DNA of 63,225 bases from Cyanophora paradoxa (GCA_004431415.1 QPMI01000659.1:1-63225); one strand, 5' to 3'. Positions 19,940-32,247 are shown, counted from the stretch's first letter. Translations and numbers: made by a program. Notes: generated by a model not told the origin, from the sequence alone.

Positions 19940-21157
19940 GGAGCTCGAGTGCCCCGGGCAGGTCCTTGCAATTGGCGCCTCTCGGCTGACACAGCTCCCG
20001 CGCGAATGGCGAACATTTTTGGTTCAATGCGTTCGAATTCGCGCTGGCGTTCGGTTCATCGCATTTTCGGCCTTGCAAATGGCCGAGTTAGCTGGACAGC
20101 AGTCACTGAGTCGAGCCTTCAATTGTCGGACGCTCTAGTTCTATATACAGGTGATATATATAGCTGGCTGTACATTGAACAAGCGAAGGTCTAGATCTGC
20201 AGAAATCGGTTTTTCAAATTTCAGAACTTTTTCACTGATCGATATCGTTATATAGATATAGGACGTCGACCCCACGGTCCGCTGAGCTCGAGCTCACTGC
20301 GGTATGTATCAGCGAGTTGCTGATCTATCCCGGGATCCGATGATCGGTACCGGTGCCATGTTGATCAAATCCGTTCAATGGAACGGTTAACGTAGCACAC
20401 CGTGGCACGTTCCCAGTGTGTTAGAATTTTTGAATATTGAACAGCCGTAGTACACGTAACTAGTCAGCCTTTACTAAGTTTACTGAGATTGAAGCCCTTG
20501 AAGATGAATTCGAAGATCTAGACTCTTGAGGGAGATTGGCAGTGGACTCCGGGATTTTCCAAAAAACTGAACTTACTTACCATTACCCGAAGCTGTTAGC
20601 AATCAACATAAAACAAGACCATTCAAGTGCTTTTCGTGCGCGCATGCATGTGCAAGATCATATGCATGTACATGTGCCAGGCTGCCAGCGGACTCTCGAG
20701 CCCCACGGCTTTAAAATTTGCTTTTCGATTCAGGAAGGAAGGCATGCACCCGCGTACCTCAAGCTCCCTACATCAAACTGGCAGACTCGCACAGAAAAAA
20801 ACGCGAAATGCGGCGGCTCGGGCGCCGCGCTCGTTTGCGAAAACGCGTATGCTAGCAAATTAAAAGGGGCCTCGGATCAAATTTCGGACTGCAAACAATT
20901 GAGGCTCGACTAGCCGGCTCGCTAACCTCAGTAGTAAATCTACTTCACTACCCATTTGCTTTCCATCGGAAAAAACTGTTTAAACGACATCTTATGCAGA
21001 GAGCGATGCGAAAAAGACTACTCTCGGCCACTATAGCTAAGAAAAGGAAAAAGAAGGCTATTCTGCAAAAACTGAAGTGAAAAAGGCCATTCGGAGAAAA
21101 ACTGAAAATAAGCGTCCTCGATCAGCGAAGGCGTCTCACCGCGGCTGGTAGCGCCAC
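19940..21157. other. intergenic, comparatively AT-rich, no gene supported
   Basis: About 1.2 kb with lower GC than its surroundings, many GATC/CGATATCG-type words, and one 125-codon open frame (20,536-20,913) that has no recognisable domain and unusual composition. I treat that frame as chance. Confidence 0.5.
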
Positions 21158-24100
21158 TCACGCCGGCGCGTGGCACGTGTGCGCCGCAACGTGGGCAGCC
21201 TCCACCAAGGGGCGGCGGCGCAGCGCGGCGGCGAGGCGGGGGAAGCGGGCGGCGAGGCAGCGGCCGGCCGGGAGCGCTAAGTCCGCCAGGGAGCTCGCCA
21301 GGAGGAGGGCCACGGAGAACGAGGCGATCGCCACGAGGGCCGCGCCCCCGCCCCACTCCGTCAGCAGCCCTGCGGCACCCTCAGCAGTCGACCCGACCCT
21401 CCAAAGTTCGATGGAGCACGCACCGCAGCTGAAGGCGTACGCCAGGCAGTAGAAGAGGATCTGGCCGACGGAGACAGCGATGGCGACGCCGTTGAGGAAG
21501 CGCGCCGCGTGCGGCATCGACCAGACGAGGAACGCGAGGAAGGCGGACTGCGCGCACGGCCGCGGGGGGCGGGCTGAGAGGGGCGGGCGCGAGCCTCGGG
21601 GCGGGGCGGGCGGCACCTCAAGGAAGCCGCAGGCGAGGGCCTGCGCGCCGGGCGAGTCCAGCGCGAAGAGGGCGACGCAGGTGACGAGGAACTTGAGGAG
21701 GCGCAGCGCTGCGGGGCGCCGGCGATGAGGCGGCGGACGCGGGCCCGAGGCGGGGCGAGGCGGGGCGGGGCGGGGGCGGACCGCCGCAGAGGAAGGCGAG
21801 GCGGCGGAGGCGGAAGGGCGCGTAGACGGGCGAGAGGGCCGGCAGCAGGTCCAAGCCGCGCAGGCCCCGCCGCAGCGCGCGCACCCGGGCCCAGCCGCCC
21901 CCGGGCCCAGCGCCGCCCTCCTCTTCGCGCTGCGCCCCCTTCTTCGAGGCGAGGACCGCCGCAGCCGCGGCCGAGTCCAGGTCGGCGCCCGCCCCCTCCT
22001 CCTCCTCCTCCTTTTCGTCGTCCGCGGCGGGGTCGCCCTCCTCCTCCCCCTCCCCCTTCCCTGCCGCGGGCGCAGGAGGGGCGAGGGCCGCCTCCGACGC
22101 TCCCTTCAGCTCCGCCGCCGCCCACGCCAGCCTGTGCTGCCCCTTCGGCCGCGCCTCGGTCCCGTCGGCGGCGTTCGCGGCGCGCGTCGCAGCCGCGGCC
22201 TTGGCCACGCCGCGGGCCGCCTTTGCCGCGAGGGCGAAGGGCCCGAGGAGCGCCGCGCCGGCCGCCCTCGCGAGGCGGCGCAGCGCCGACGGCCCGCCCG
22301 CGCCGGCGGCGCCGCCCTGGGCGCCCTCATTGACGCGGTACGTGTCCGCGCGGCCGCCGAAGCGGCTGCCGGCCTTGTGGTCGCCGGCCTTTTCCAGCTC
22401 GTCGTCTGCGACGTCGCCGACGAGCCAGGGGCCGAAGGCCGGGTCCTGCAGCGGGCCCCCGCCGCCCGTCGCCGCGCCCTGCCCGCGCACTGCGGAGGGG
22501 AGCCCTGTCAGATGGGCGGCGGGAGGGGGTCGGGCCGGCGGGCTCACGGCGCATCGGGTCGGGCGACGCCGGCGCTGGCTGGGGGTGCGCAAGGGCGACG
22601 CCTGCCGCCCCCGGCCGAGCGCCCTCCCAAGGGGACGGCCCGCGCTCTCGCGCAGCGCCGACGCCGCCGCCGCCTCCGAGTCGCTCAGGAGGGTGCACGG
22701 CTGCCGCGGGCGGCCCAGCGTCCTGCCGGCGGGCCGCCCCGCGAACTCGCGCGCCGCCGATGCCGCCGCCTCCTCGACCGAGAAGGGCACGGCGGGCTCA
22801 GAGGCCGACCGCGGGCGGCCGGCCGCGGGCCTCGGTGCCGGCGAGGGGCCCGGCGAGCCGGCCTTGGCGGCCGCCGCATCCGCCTCGTCGGCGGGGCGAT
22901 GGTGGCGGGGCCCTTGGGGGCGCCGACGGGCCGGGGGCGGCGGGGTCCCTCGGGAGGTGGGGCCCGCGGGGCGCCAGAGCCGCCGGCCCCTCGTCGAAGG
23001 CCGCCGGCTCGTCGAGCTCGTCCAGGCCCAGCGGCGAGGGCGGGCCCGGGGACGAGGCCGGCGAGTCCGGCGGGGCGGGAGAGGGCGCCCCCAGCGAGGG
23101 CGCCCCGCCGCCGCCCTCCCCTCGCCGCCTTTCGGAGCGCCCACGGGCCGCGGGCGGCGCGGGCCGTCCGGGGAGTGGGGCCCGCGGCGGCGGCTGAATC
23201 GCGCGGCGGCGGCGGCGGCGTCCCAGGGGTCGATCGGGGGCTCTCCGACGGCCCCGCGGCGCGGGCGCGTCCGCCGGCGGCGCCGCGAGGACGAGAACGC
23301 GGCCGGTCTGCGGGGAGGCCAGCAGGTCGACGACCGCGTCCCACTCGGGCCCTTGCGCTGCGGCCCCGGCGCAGACGCCGCCGCTGCCGGCGGCCGTCGA
23401 GCTCGTGCCCGCGCTCGCGCCGCGCGAGATGAGGACAAGGGGCGCGCGGCGGGCGGCCGCGGCGGGGGCGCGCGCGCGGCCGCGGGCGAGCTCGGAGCCG
23501 CTGCTGCTGTCGCTGCTGTCGGTGCTCTCGCCGGGGCGGCGAAGGCGGTGGGGCGGAAGGGAGAGACGGCGTCCTCCACGGGCACCTGCGCCGCCCTCTT
23601 CTTCCTCCGCTTCTGCGGCCTCTCGTCGGGGCCCGCCGCCTTGGGTTGCCCCTCGAGCTCCGCCACGCCGCGCGGCATCGCGTCTGCTGCGGCCTCTGCG
23701 GCCGGGGCCACCTTTCCATCGCCCGCGAGGCCCGCCGCGCGCAGCCGGGCCTGCGGCGCGTCAGTCGGGCCCGAGCGCAAGGGCGCGAGCTCGGGCGGGG
23801 CGCACCAGGAGGCTGCCGGCGGCGGGCGGGCCGGCGGAGGCGGAGACGGCCGCCGCGCGCTGGAGGAGAAGGCGGTAGGGGCGGCCAAGGCGGTTGGCGA
23901 GGAGGCAGACGAGGCCGAGGGCGTAGAGGAGCGGGCCCAGCGCCAGGAAGGCGGCGGCGGCGGCGACGAGGGGGCGCGAGCCGGTGCGGAAGACCGAGGC
24001 CGCCGCGAAGCAGACGCCGGGGTAGCACGCCGAGATCGCCATCAGCTCCGGCTTCGGAAAGTCGAGCGCTGGGCGGGAGGGGTCGGCGGGGGGAGGAGGA

Positions 24101-27100
24101 GCGGGGGAAGCGGGGCGCGCACCGGGGAGGACCTGCGCGGCGAGGCGGACGGCCCTCGAGGGCTCCCGCTCGCCCGCGGCGCGGTCGCGCGCGCGCAGGC
24201 GGTCGCGGTAGCGCCGGAGCAGCCGCCACGCCAGCGGCCGCGCGCCGGCGACGAAGAGGAGGAGGAAGAGGGAGGTGAGGAGGTTGTTCGTCCAGCGCGT
24301 GGCGGCCGCACGCTCGCGGGCAGCCGGCGTGGCGGCCCTGAGCAGGCGACGCGAGGTCGACGTGCCGGACGGGGCGCGGAGGGGCGCCTCCTCGCTGGAG
24401 AGCAGCGACCACGAGAAGGAGGCCGCAAAGTCCCTGTAGGCTCTGGGGAGGAGGCTCGGGTCGAACTCGTTGGTCAGGGCGACCCACCTTGGGGAGGGCC
24501 GTCAGTCCCTGCGCCGAAGAAAGGAGGGGCAGAGAGGGGCCGCACTGGATCTGCGAGAGGAGCATGAAGGCGGCGGCGGAGGCGGTGCTGGTCGTCGCCC
24601 GGGCCGCGGCGGCGGAGACGGCGGCCACGGTCGACGAGGCGCCGGAGGTCGCCACGCTGGCGGCGGTCGCGGTGCCCATCGCGGCCGCGGAGAGGGCGTT
24701 CGCCGCCGCCCCGAGCGGCGCGGCGGACCCGGCGGCCGCGCTGGAGGCCGCGGCCGCGGATGTGTAAGGCGGGGTGCCCGGGGAGGGCTCGGGGGAAGAC
24801 GGGGGAGGGGAGGGGACGGACCCCGAGCCCGTCAGGCTCGGGCTCGGGCTCGGCGCGGGGCTGGGAAACGGGCTCAGACCCGGCGTCTCCGTCAGAACCG
24901 GGTTCGTAGTCGTTGCTCCAGCCGCGGAGCTCGGGCTCGGGCTCGGCGTCTCCGTCAGCAACGGGTTCGCAGTCGCTGCCCATACCGCGGGGCTGGGGCT
25001 GGGGCTCGGCGTCTCCATCAGCAACGGGTTTGTAGTCGCTGCTTCAGCCGCGGAGCTCGGGCTCGGGCTCGGCGTCTCCGTCGGCGACGGGCTGGGCGAT
25101 GCTGAGACGCCTGGCACAGGGCTCGGGCTGGGGCTCGGCGTCTCCGCCGGCGACGGGCTGGGCGATGCTGAGACGCCTGGCACAGGGCTCGGGCTCGGGC
25201 TCGGCGTCTCCGTCGGCGACGGGCTGGGCGATGCTGAGACGCCTGGCACAGGGCTCGGGCTGGGGCTCGGCGTCTCCGTCGGCGACGGGCTGGGCGATGC
25301 TGAGACGCCTGGCACAGGGCTCGGGCTCGGGCTCGGCGTCTCCGTCGGCGACGGGCTGGGCGATGCTGAGACGCCTGACACGGGGCTCGGGCTGGGGCTC
25401 GGCGTCTCCGTCTGCGACGGGCTGGGCGATGCTGAGACGCCTGGCACAGGGCTCGGGCTGGGGCTCGGCGTCTCCGTCGGCGACGGGCTGGGCGATGCTG
25501 AGACGCCTGGCACAGGGCTCGGGCTGGGGCTCGGCGTCTCCGTCGGCGACGGGCTGGGCGATGCTGAGACGCCTGGCACAGGGCTCGGGCTCGGGCTCGG
25601 CGTCTCCGTCGGCGACGGGCTGGGCGATGCTGAGACGCCTGGCACAGGGCTCGGGCTCGGGCTCGGCGTCTCCGTCGGCGACGGGCTGGGCGATGCTGAG
25701 ACGCTTGGCACAGGGCTCGGGCTGGGGCTCGGCGTCTCCGTCGGCGACGGGCTCGGGCTCGGGGAAGGGCTTGCACTGGGCGACGGGCTCGGGCTGGGGC
25801 TCGGCGACGGGCTGGGACTGGGCGTCGGTGTGGCAGCGCTGAGCGTCGTGAAAGAGAGAGTGGCGTTCGCGCCGCTTCCGGCGCTGTTCTGCGCCGCCAC
25901 GTGCACCGTGTAGCTCGTGGAGGCCGCCAAACCCGTCATCGTGTAGCTCGTGGCCCCTGCCCCGAGGGCCGCGACCTGAGCACCCCCCAAAAACACCGCG
26001 TAGCCGGCGAGGGCGACGCCGCCGCTGTCCGCGGGGCTGCCCCACGTCACCACAGCGCCCGTCGAGGTGACGGAGCTGGCGGCGAGGGGCGTCGGCGCTG
26101 TCGGCACGTCGGCTGGCGTCGTGTAGTTGACAGTCCCGCTCGAGTCGCTCGTGCCGACCGCGTTGCTGCAAGTCGCGTTCAGGTAGTACGCCTGCGCGAG
26201 AACGGAGTCTCGGCAACGGGAACGAGGTCGGGCGCGCGTGCAGCCGCGAACCGTGTTGCGGGTCAATCCCGTGACGGAGCCGCTGTAGACGCCGGCCGCA
26301 AGCGACAGCGTCGATGTGGTGCCCAACGAGTCGGTCACGTACATCGTGCATCCTGCAGCGCGTTTAGAGTTGCATATGTAAGCGGGCCGGTTCTGGGATC
26401 GCCTGTTGAGACAAGGTTTCCAGTGTTGGCCGTCAGCGTGACGGTGATCACGGTCGGCGTGCCGCTCGCGGCAATCGCCGGCGGGTCCGGCTGCGGGATG
26501 GCGTGAGGTGGTGCGGCGCACGCCGTCACGTTGCTGGCGACGAACGCACCCGCTGGACACCGCGAGCAGCCCGCACGCGGTTACCAGCCTTCTCGACGAA
26601 AACGATCGACCCGCCGTCGACTGTCGTGAGGAACCCCGGCTGGTTCAGCCCGACGGTGACGCCCGAGAGGGCTGGCAAGCAGCTCAGCGGGGGCGAGCGA
26701 GCGGAAGGAGAGACGGCTCACCGATCCCGTCAGTGGTGGTTGACGGGTTCGTCGATATGAGCTGCGTCAGCGAGGTGCCGCTGCGCGTCGCGTGAGCAAG
26801 GCGATCGGAAACGCGAATTCGAATGCGAGCGCGGCCGCGCGCGCGCGCCTGACGGCGTTGGCGTAGTAGAGGGCCGACGCGCCGCCCGAGGCGTACGAGG
26901 CGATCCAGAGGAGACCGCTGCGGGGTGGCGTGAGGAGGGCGCGCGGGAGCGGAGGTGCCAAGGCGCGGACGTGGAGGGATCGATCTCCATCGAGTAGGTG
27001 TTCGCGGCCGATAGCTTCGCGGCGTCCGTGAGCCACAGAGTCGAGAAGCCTGCGCTCGCGATCGGGTCAGAACGATTGGCGCGGGCCCCTGCCCCGCTCA

Positions 27101-28279
27101 CCATCGTAGGAAACCTTGCGGATGTTGGTGCACCCCGCGTCCAGGGCGAACAGCCGCTGCGGGAGGGCATTCGACGCCACGAATGCAGCGGGAGGAAACG
27201 GGGGCGGCACCTGCGAGGGGGAGTGCCAGGAGACCGCCCGGATGGAAGTGAAAGAGACGCTCTGCTTATTGGTGGTCGAGTCGGAACAGCCGGCCGAAGA
27301 CTTCCCCGCAATCGCCCCGACGGCGCCGAGGGCGCCTGCGGTCGTCGCTGACGGCGGCTGAGGGCGTGCAAAGGGGGAGGGAGCTCACCGGCGGTCAGCT
27401 GGCCGGCCGCGACCTGCGTGAGGCTAGAGACGGAGAAGACGGTGGGGACGCCCGCGACGTCGCCGATCTCTCCCACACTGAAGCTGAAACTGTTGCCCAT
27501 CCCTTGCGCCAGCGACACCTCGGCTGCGCAGGGGCGAGCGCCCCGCGTCACGGGGCTGGAGGCCGGCCGGCGCTGCTGCCGCGCACCCGTCGCCAGGTTG
27601 ACGCGCCGCCACTTCTTGCTGTTGGCATCGCTATCGAACAAGAAGCTGCGGGGCGTGTCGGCGGGCGGAGACGTGGCGGGAGCGACCCACGCACAGCGAG
27701 TCGGAGACCGCATCGTACATCAGGTTCGCTGGGGCGCTGAAGCGAGCGAACGTGCCGAACCCATCGGTGAGGGCGCAGGTCCCCGCCACGCCTGCAATCA
27801 CAGCAGAAGAGAGGGAGGCTGTCCGACGCGGCGTGAGGCACGACGAAGAAAGCGCGAGAAGGGGAGGGAGGGATGTTGACAAGCGGTGGCCGAGAGGGAC
27901 GTCAAATTCGATATGGCGCGCAAGGCGCAGCTGTCCATCACGTACAGCGCGCTTCGGCTGGGCGCGTACGCGGCACCTGCCCGAGCGGCGGTTGGAAAAG
28001 CGCAGGGAGGAAGAGGCCGAGAGTGCCGCCAACGCACCCTGTATGTTACCGAAGGTCGAAGAGGAGCACACCCCGTTGGCTGTGCCTGCCGCTCCTGTCC
28101 CCCGTGCAAGATGCTCCCGTGCAAGAGAAGATGCCCGAGACGATGATCTGGGCACTTGCACTGCATAGAAGTGACAGCACCGCGAGGAGCGGCAGCAGGC
28201 GTCCGGTTCCTCGCCATGGCCAGCTGCAGCTGCTGCTTTGCTGCCTGGCCACGGATCGCATGCGCTGTCGGTTCCTCAT
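21158..28279 (-). CDS. large NHL/fibronectin-III-like multi-pass membrane protein
   Basis: I chose ATG 28279 because a signal peptide follows (RLLPLLAVLSLLCSASA, cleavage before QIIVSG). NHL-type repeats come next: ALYVMDSCALRAISNLT, TDGFGTFARFSAPANLMYDA (about 27,690-27,790), KKWRRVNLATGA and CTNIRKVSYDG. Beta-sandwich modules of fibronectin-III type lie at about 26,450-25,860 (SYTMTGLAASTSYTVHVAAQ). A Ser-Pro-Thr linker from a 66-bp minisatellite leads to membrane segments near 24,300, 24,040-23,900 and 21,700-21,300. A long charged cytoplasmic part (24,000-21,900) holds two copies of a repeat containing AGRPLGRALGRGRQ. The architecture suggests a cell-surface receptor, adhesion protein or channel; function is not established. 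Splice sites are only partly resolved, especially just after the signal peptide. Confidence 0.7.
25060..25760 (-). repeat. 66-bp coding minisatellite, 10 copies
   Basis: The marker GCTGAGACGC recurs at 25101, 25167, 25233, 25299, 25365, 25431, 25497, 25563, 25629 and 25695, exactly every 66 bp. In the gene frame each unit encodes 22 residues built of SPSPSPTETP, SPSPSP and VPGVSA. The unit keeps the gene's frame and lacks stops, so copy number can change without truncating the protein. It gives a stiff, likely O-glycosylated stalk between the ectodomain and the membrane part. Confidence 0.95.
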
Positions 28280-29242
28280 GCTTCTCTCTTGTTGTGCAGC
28301 GGTGGACGCCGATGCAGCCCGCGGCCGCGGCCGGCCCGCCTCGAGCTCCGAGACTGGAAGTCGAAGCGCCATCTCCTGCCCAAGATCTATGGCCTGCGGC
28401 CGTGCTGCCTTCGCTATCGCCTCCTGCTGTGATGCATCTCCCACATGCGGCACTCCTGCCAACCGCGTCTTTGACTCCCGCGCGGTTAGAGCGCTGCCAG
28501 GTCACCTTTCAGGGAACTTCAAGACAGCGCTAGCCTTCACGCCAGGGCGCGCAAAACGCCTCTACTGGTGTGCTGCAGTTGCGCTGTCGACGTCGCTCCT
28601 TGTGATGGCTTGGCCACGCGTCGGCTCGATGTACTCGATGTCTGGCGCTGCTTGAGGCGCTTCTACTCGATGGCCATGGCAGTTGTCGGCAGCTGCAGGC
28701 GCTGCTTCGCTTCAAGTCGCCGGCTTGCAATTGGTAAGGCTGTGTTGCTTGATGGGAAACTACGGCGACCGGAGTCGAACCCTCGAAACTTACGGGTGAA
28801 ATTTGATCGCGCAGCTGCAGCCTGCAGCTGCATGCGCAGCTGCAGCCTGCATGCGCAGCTGGAGCGCATGCGCATGCGCATGCGCAGCAGTTAACGTAAA
28901 ACGCGTACGTTTACGCGCGTTGATCATATGCATGACGCGTGCTCGTGATCGATATCATGATCATGCCATATGCATGACTCAGTGATGAGCCCGGCCGCCG
29001 GCGCCCGGCCGCGCGGCGCGGCCGCCGGGCCGATCTAGCTATAGCTATAGATCGATATCGTCTAGCTATAGATCTAGATCTAGAACTTCGGAATACTGCC
29101 GCATGCGCAGTGCCGCTGGCCATGGTTGCAACTTGGCAATTGATGTACATGTTTGCTTCTGCGCATGCACTGCCAAGCCCGAGGCTGATCATGACAAGCT
29201 TAAGCCTCGAAATTAGAGTACATGTACATCCGCTTCGGGGGG
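28280..29242. other. intergenic region with dense palindromes and a B-box-like word
   Basis: No gene supported. 28,810-28,895 is a run of CAGCTG, CTGCAG and TGCGCATGCGCA words. 28,917-29,095 has CATATGCATG, TGATCGATATCATGATCATG, a GC inverted repeat around GCCCGGCCGCCGGCGCCCGG, and CTATAGATCTAGATCTAGA. On the minus strand 28781-28771 reads GGTTCGACTCC, matching the Pol III B-box consensus, but no tRNA cloverleaf can be built around it. Confidence 0.55.
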
Positions 29243-32164
29243 CTACGGCCCCCGGGGCTCGAAGACGAGGCGGGTGCAGGCGGGGTGCGGCTTGAGGATG
29301 ATCGCCGACCCGTTCTGCCGCGGGCCCGGGGGTGAGGCCTAGGGGCCGGGTGCAGGAGGGGGGGGGCGGGGCGCACGGCGAAGCGGAGCGGGGGCGCCCC
29401 GTCGGGCGGCCGCACACGGAAGCGCGCGAGCACCATGCAGAGCAGCGCCCGCTGCGCCCCGCCCCGCCCGCGCTCGGGCCCCGGCCCGGCGGGAGGCCCA
29501 TGGCGCGGCTGGCCGCGGGGGACTGGGCGCACCTGCTCGAGCAGGGAAAAGTTGTTGCCGAGGCAGGTGCGCGCCCCGCCAGGAACGGCGCATAGCTGAA
29601 CGGGTGCCGCCCCGCGCTGCGCGGCGCGGCGCAGGAGCCCCTCGCTCGGGCCGGCGGGGGCGGGGCGGCGGGGGCGGGCGGGCGGGGGCGAGCCTGCGCT
29701 CCGGGGTGAAGCGCTCCGGGTCGAACTTCTCGGGCTCTGGCCAGAACTGATCGCCGGCTCAGCGGGGAAGCTCGAGCTGGAGGCGTAGGCGGGGGGAGGG
29801 GGATGGGAGGGGGCACGGGCGGGCCTCGGGGTCGTGGTGGATGGAATGGAGGGGGATCGTCACGAGTGTCTGCGCAGGCGGCTTGGAGGAAGGAGGGGGG
29901 CGCGGGGGGGGGGTGCCGCACCCCCTTGGGGAGGTGGTGGCCCAGCAGGTTCGTGTCCGCGCTCAGCCGCCGCAGCGGGATCCTGCCCCCGGCGCCCCGC
30001 CCCCTTAGAGGGAGCACGCCGGCGCGGCGGCGCAGCTCCGCACGTGTAGACGGGCGGGTACATGCGCATGCCTGCGGGCGGGGCGGGGGCGGTCGAGCGG
30101 GGAAGGGGCGAGGGGCGGGGCGGGGGGCGGGGGCGGGCGGGCCCTCCTTGATGACGAGGTTGAGGTACTCGAGCTGCGCACCGCCCGTCAGCCGGGCCCG
30201 GGGCGGGGCCGGGGTGGGGCGGGGGCGGGCCCTGTTGAGGTCCTCGAGGGTGGGCGCCCGCAGGCGCTCCGGGCCCGCGCCGAGAATGCCGTCCACCTCC
30301 GCCCGCGCCCGCTCCTGCGCCCCCGCCGCCTCGCCCGGGGCCCGGCGGGCGGTACGGGGCAGGGCGGGGGGCGCGGGCCTGGATCTCGGGGTGGCGGGCG
30401 AGGGAGTGGAGGGCGTAGAAGAGGGCGACCGCTGCGTGGAGGGCTCAGCGGCCGGCGCGGGGCGCGGGGCGCGGGCGCGGGGCGGGGTTGGTGGCGGGGG
30501 CGGGCCCGTGGTGTCGTGCCCCGCGATGAGGAAGACGACGAGGTTGTCCCGCAGCTCCTTGTCCGTCAGCCCGAGGCCGCCCCCGGTGCGCCTCCTGCCG
30601 CCCGCGTGGGCCGGCGGGGCGGGCGGGCGGGGCGGGGCGGGCGGGCGGGCGGGCCTCGTTGGCGGCGACCATCATCTGGAGGAGGTTGGATGGCTTCTCG
30701 AGGCCCGCCGCGTCCCCCGGCACGCCTCGATCCGCCCGTACAGCATCCTGCCCCGCCGCCCGCCCCGCTCGACCCCAGCGCGCCGCCGCGGCCGGTGCCG
30801 GCAGGGGGCGCGCCTGTCGAGGGCGGCGAAGGCGCGGCGGGCGCGGCGGTTGCTCGGAGGGGCAGCCGGTCGATCCACGGCATCGCGAAGCGCCACAAGC
30901 TCGCTGCGCCGGCGCCCGCCTCGCTCGGGCGCGGGGGCGGGGCGCGGGGCGCGGGGGCGGGCAGGTGGCGTCGACGGCGACGTTGTAGTCCTCGAGGATG
31001 GCGTCCCCGCTCCCCTCCAGCGCCCCGAAGTCCCGCCCGAAGGCCGCCGCCCCTGAGAGCAGCCCGAGGCGTCAGCGGGCGAGGCCGCCGCCGGCGGGGG
31101 GGGCGGCGGAGGCGGGCCGAGGACGTCGATGGCGAAGCGCTGGAGGAGGTCGGCGGCGTCCACGGGCGATCCCCCCGCCGCCTCCAGCGCCCCGCACAGC
31201 CGCGCCCCGTACGCCCCGAACGTCGGCACCAGCGGCCGCAGCGCGTCGAAGTGGAACCTGAGCCGAGTCGGGCGCGGGCACGAGGGGCGGCGGGGGCGGG
31301 GGCGGGGCGGGGCGCGGGGCGCACGCGGGGGCCATGAGGCGCCGGTGGCGGCTCCAGGCCGGCCCGTTCTCGAAGACGACGTTCTTGCCGATGAACTCCT
31401 GGGCGAGCGGCTGCATCACGTCACCGGCCGCCTTCTCGAAGACGTCCGACGAGGCCTGCAGCGCCTGCCGCAGCCCCTCCGGCTCGTACACGTCTGCCCC
31501 CGCCCCGCGCCGGCGCCGGCGGGCCTTCAGGAGAACGTTACTAGGCTAGCGCACTAAATGGAGTGGACTTCATAAGTTTTAGGCCCTAACGGGAGCCCGG
31601 GCGCATGCGCACAGACTAGCCAGAACCCGAAGAACGGCCCTGGGGCGCGCGGGCGGGCGCCGCGTCAGCCGGGACGAGCGCGCAGACGCGGGCGGAGGGG
31701 AGGGGGCTGCGGGTGCCTTGGTGGAGCCGCCCGAACTTGTCCCGCATCGCGGCGAAGATCTCTGTCGCTGCGCGCGGCGAAAAGGCATCCCGGCCCGGTC
31801 ACTTGGGCTTCGGGGATTAGCTCGCTTTTACGCACAGTGCTCGCCGCGAAGCATCCCGCCGATGCCCTGTCGTTGGCGCCCGCGCGCCGGGGGTGTCAAT
31901 GCGCAGAGATGCGTACGTCACGTCAAGACCTAGGGCTGCGCCGCCACGTGCACGTACGTCCCATCGACTGCGTGTTGGAAGCGTTGAGCACACGACATGC
32001 TCGCTCCGCCACGACCGCCAGAAGAGCGCGGCTCCTCCGAGCGCAGCTGCACCGACAAGTACCGAGCGCAAGCTCGGCCGATCCCCCCGAGCCCCAGCGA
32101 GCTCAAAAATACGGTTCAAAGCATCGCCTGCGGCTGCTAGGGCCGCGCTCGCGGCGGCGGACAT
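29243..32164 (-). CDS. cytochrome P450 monooxygenase
   Basis: Heme-thiolate oxygenase. The start ATG 32164 gives an alanine-rich N-terminus with a membrane anchor (SVLVGAAALGGAALFW). Exons then read IFAAMRDKFGRLHQ, VYEPEGLRQALQASSDVF, ENGPAWSRHRRLMAPA (C-helix W-x-x-x-R), LVVFLIAGHDTTGPA (I-helix, oxygen activation), LEYLNLVIKEG next to RMYPPVY (K-helix E-x-x-R across an intron), FWPEPEKFDPERF, and the heme loop FLAGR next to TCLGNNFSLLEQ (Cys ligand). The last exon ends LVFEPRGP with stop 29243-29245. The heme loop needs one more base than the sequence has (near 29,563-29,567), so either a base is missing from the assembly or the gene is damaged. The arrangement resembles CYP4/CYP97-clan enzymes; the substrate is unknown. 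Confidence 0.88.
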
Positions 32165-32247
32165 GCGCCCAAGCGTAATTAACGTACCCCAGCGGCCAAA
32201 AGTTGAAAAGTGGCTGGGAGCGCTTAGAGAGAGCATCTTGGAAGCTA
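32162..32247. promoter_or_regulatory. short divergent intergenic region / bidirectional promoter
   Basis: The P450 start (CAT at 32162-32164) and the nearest plausible starts of the plus-strand amidotransferase (ATG 32163 or 32247) leave at most 82 bp. In the tightest reading the two start codons overlap in the word CATG. Shared regulation of the two genes is likely. No TATA box is visible. Confidence 0.5.

Noticed and set aside
20536-20913. 125-codon plus-strand open frame
   Set aside because: It sits in an AT-richer spacer, has no recognisable domain and no neighbouring exon-like sequence.
25060-25760. Regularly spaced repeats resembling a CRISPR array
   Set aside because: The whole 66-bp unit is repeated without unique spacers, and the region encodes a Ser/Pro stalk in a eukaryotic gene.
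24774-25913. 379-codon plus-strand frame rich in Gly/Leu (GLGLGLGV repeats)
   Set aside because: It is the antisense of the 66-bp minisatellite of the minus-strand gene. The repeat unit has no stops in several frames, so long frames arise automatically.
28750-28850. Possible tRNA on the minus strand (GGTTCGACTCC)
   Set aside because: The word fits a Pol III B-box, but flanking bases do not form T, anticodon, D or acceptor stems.
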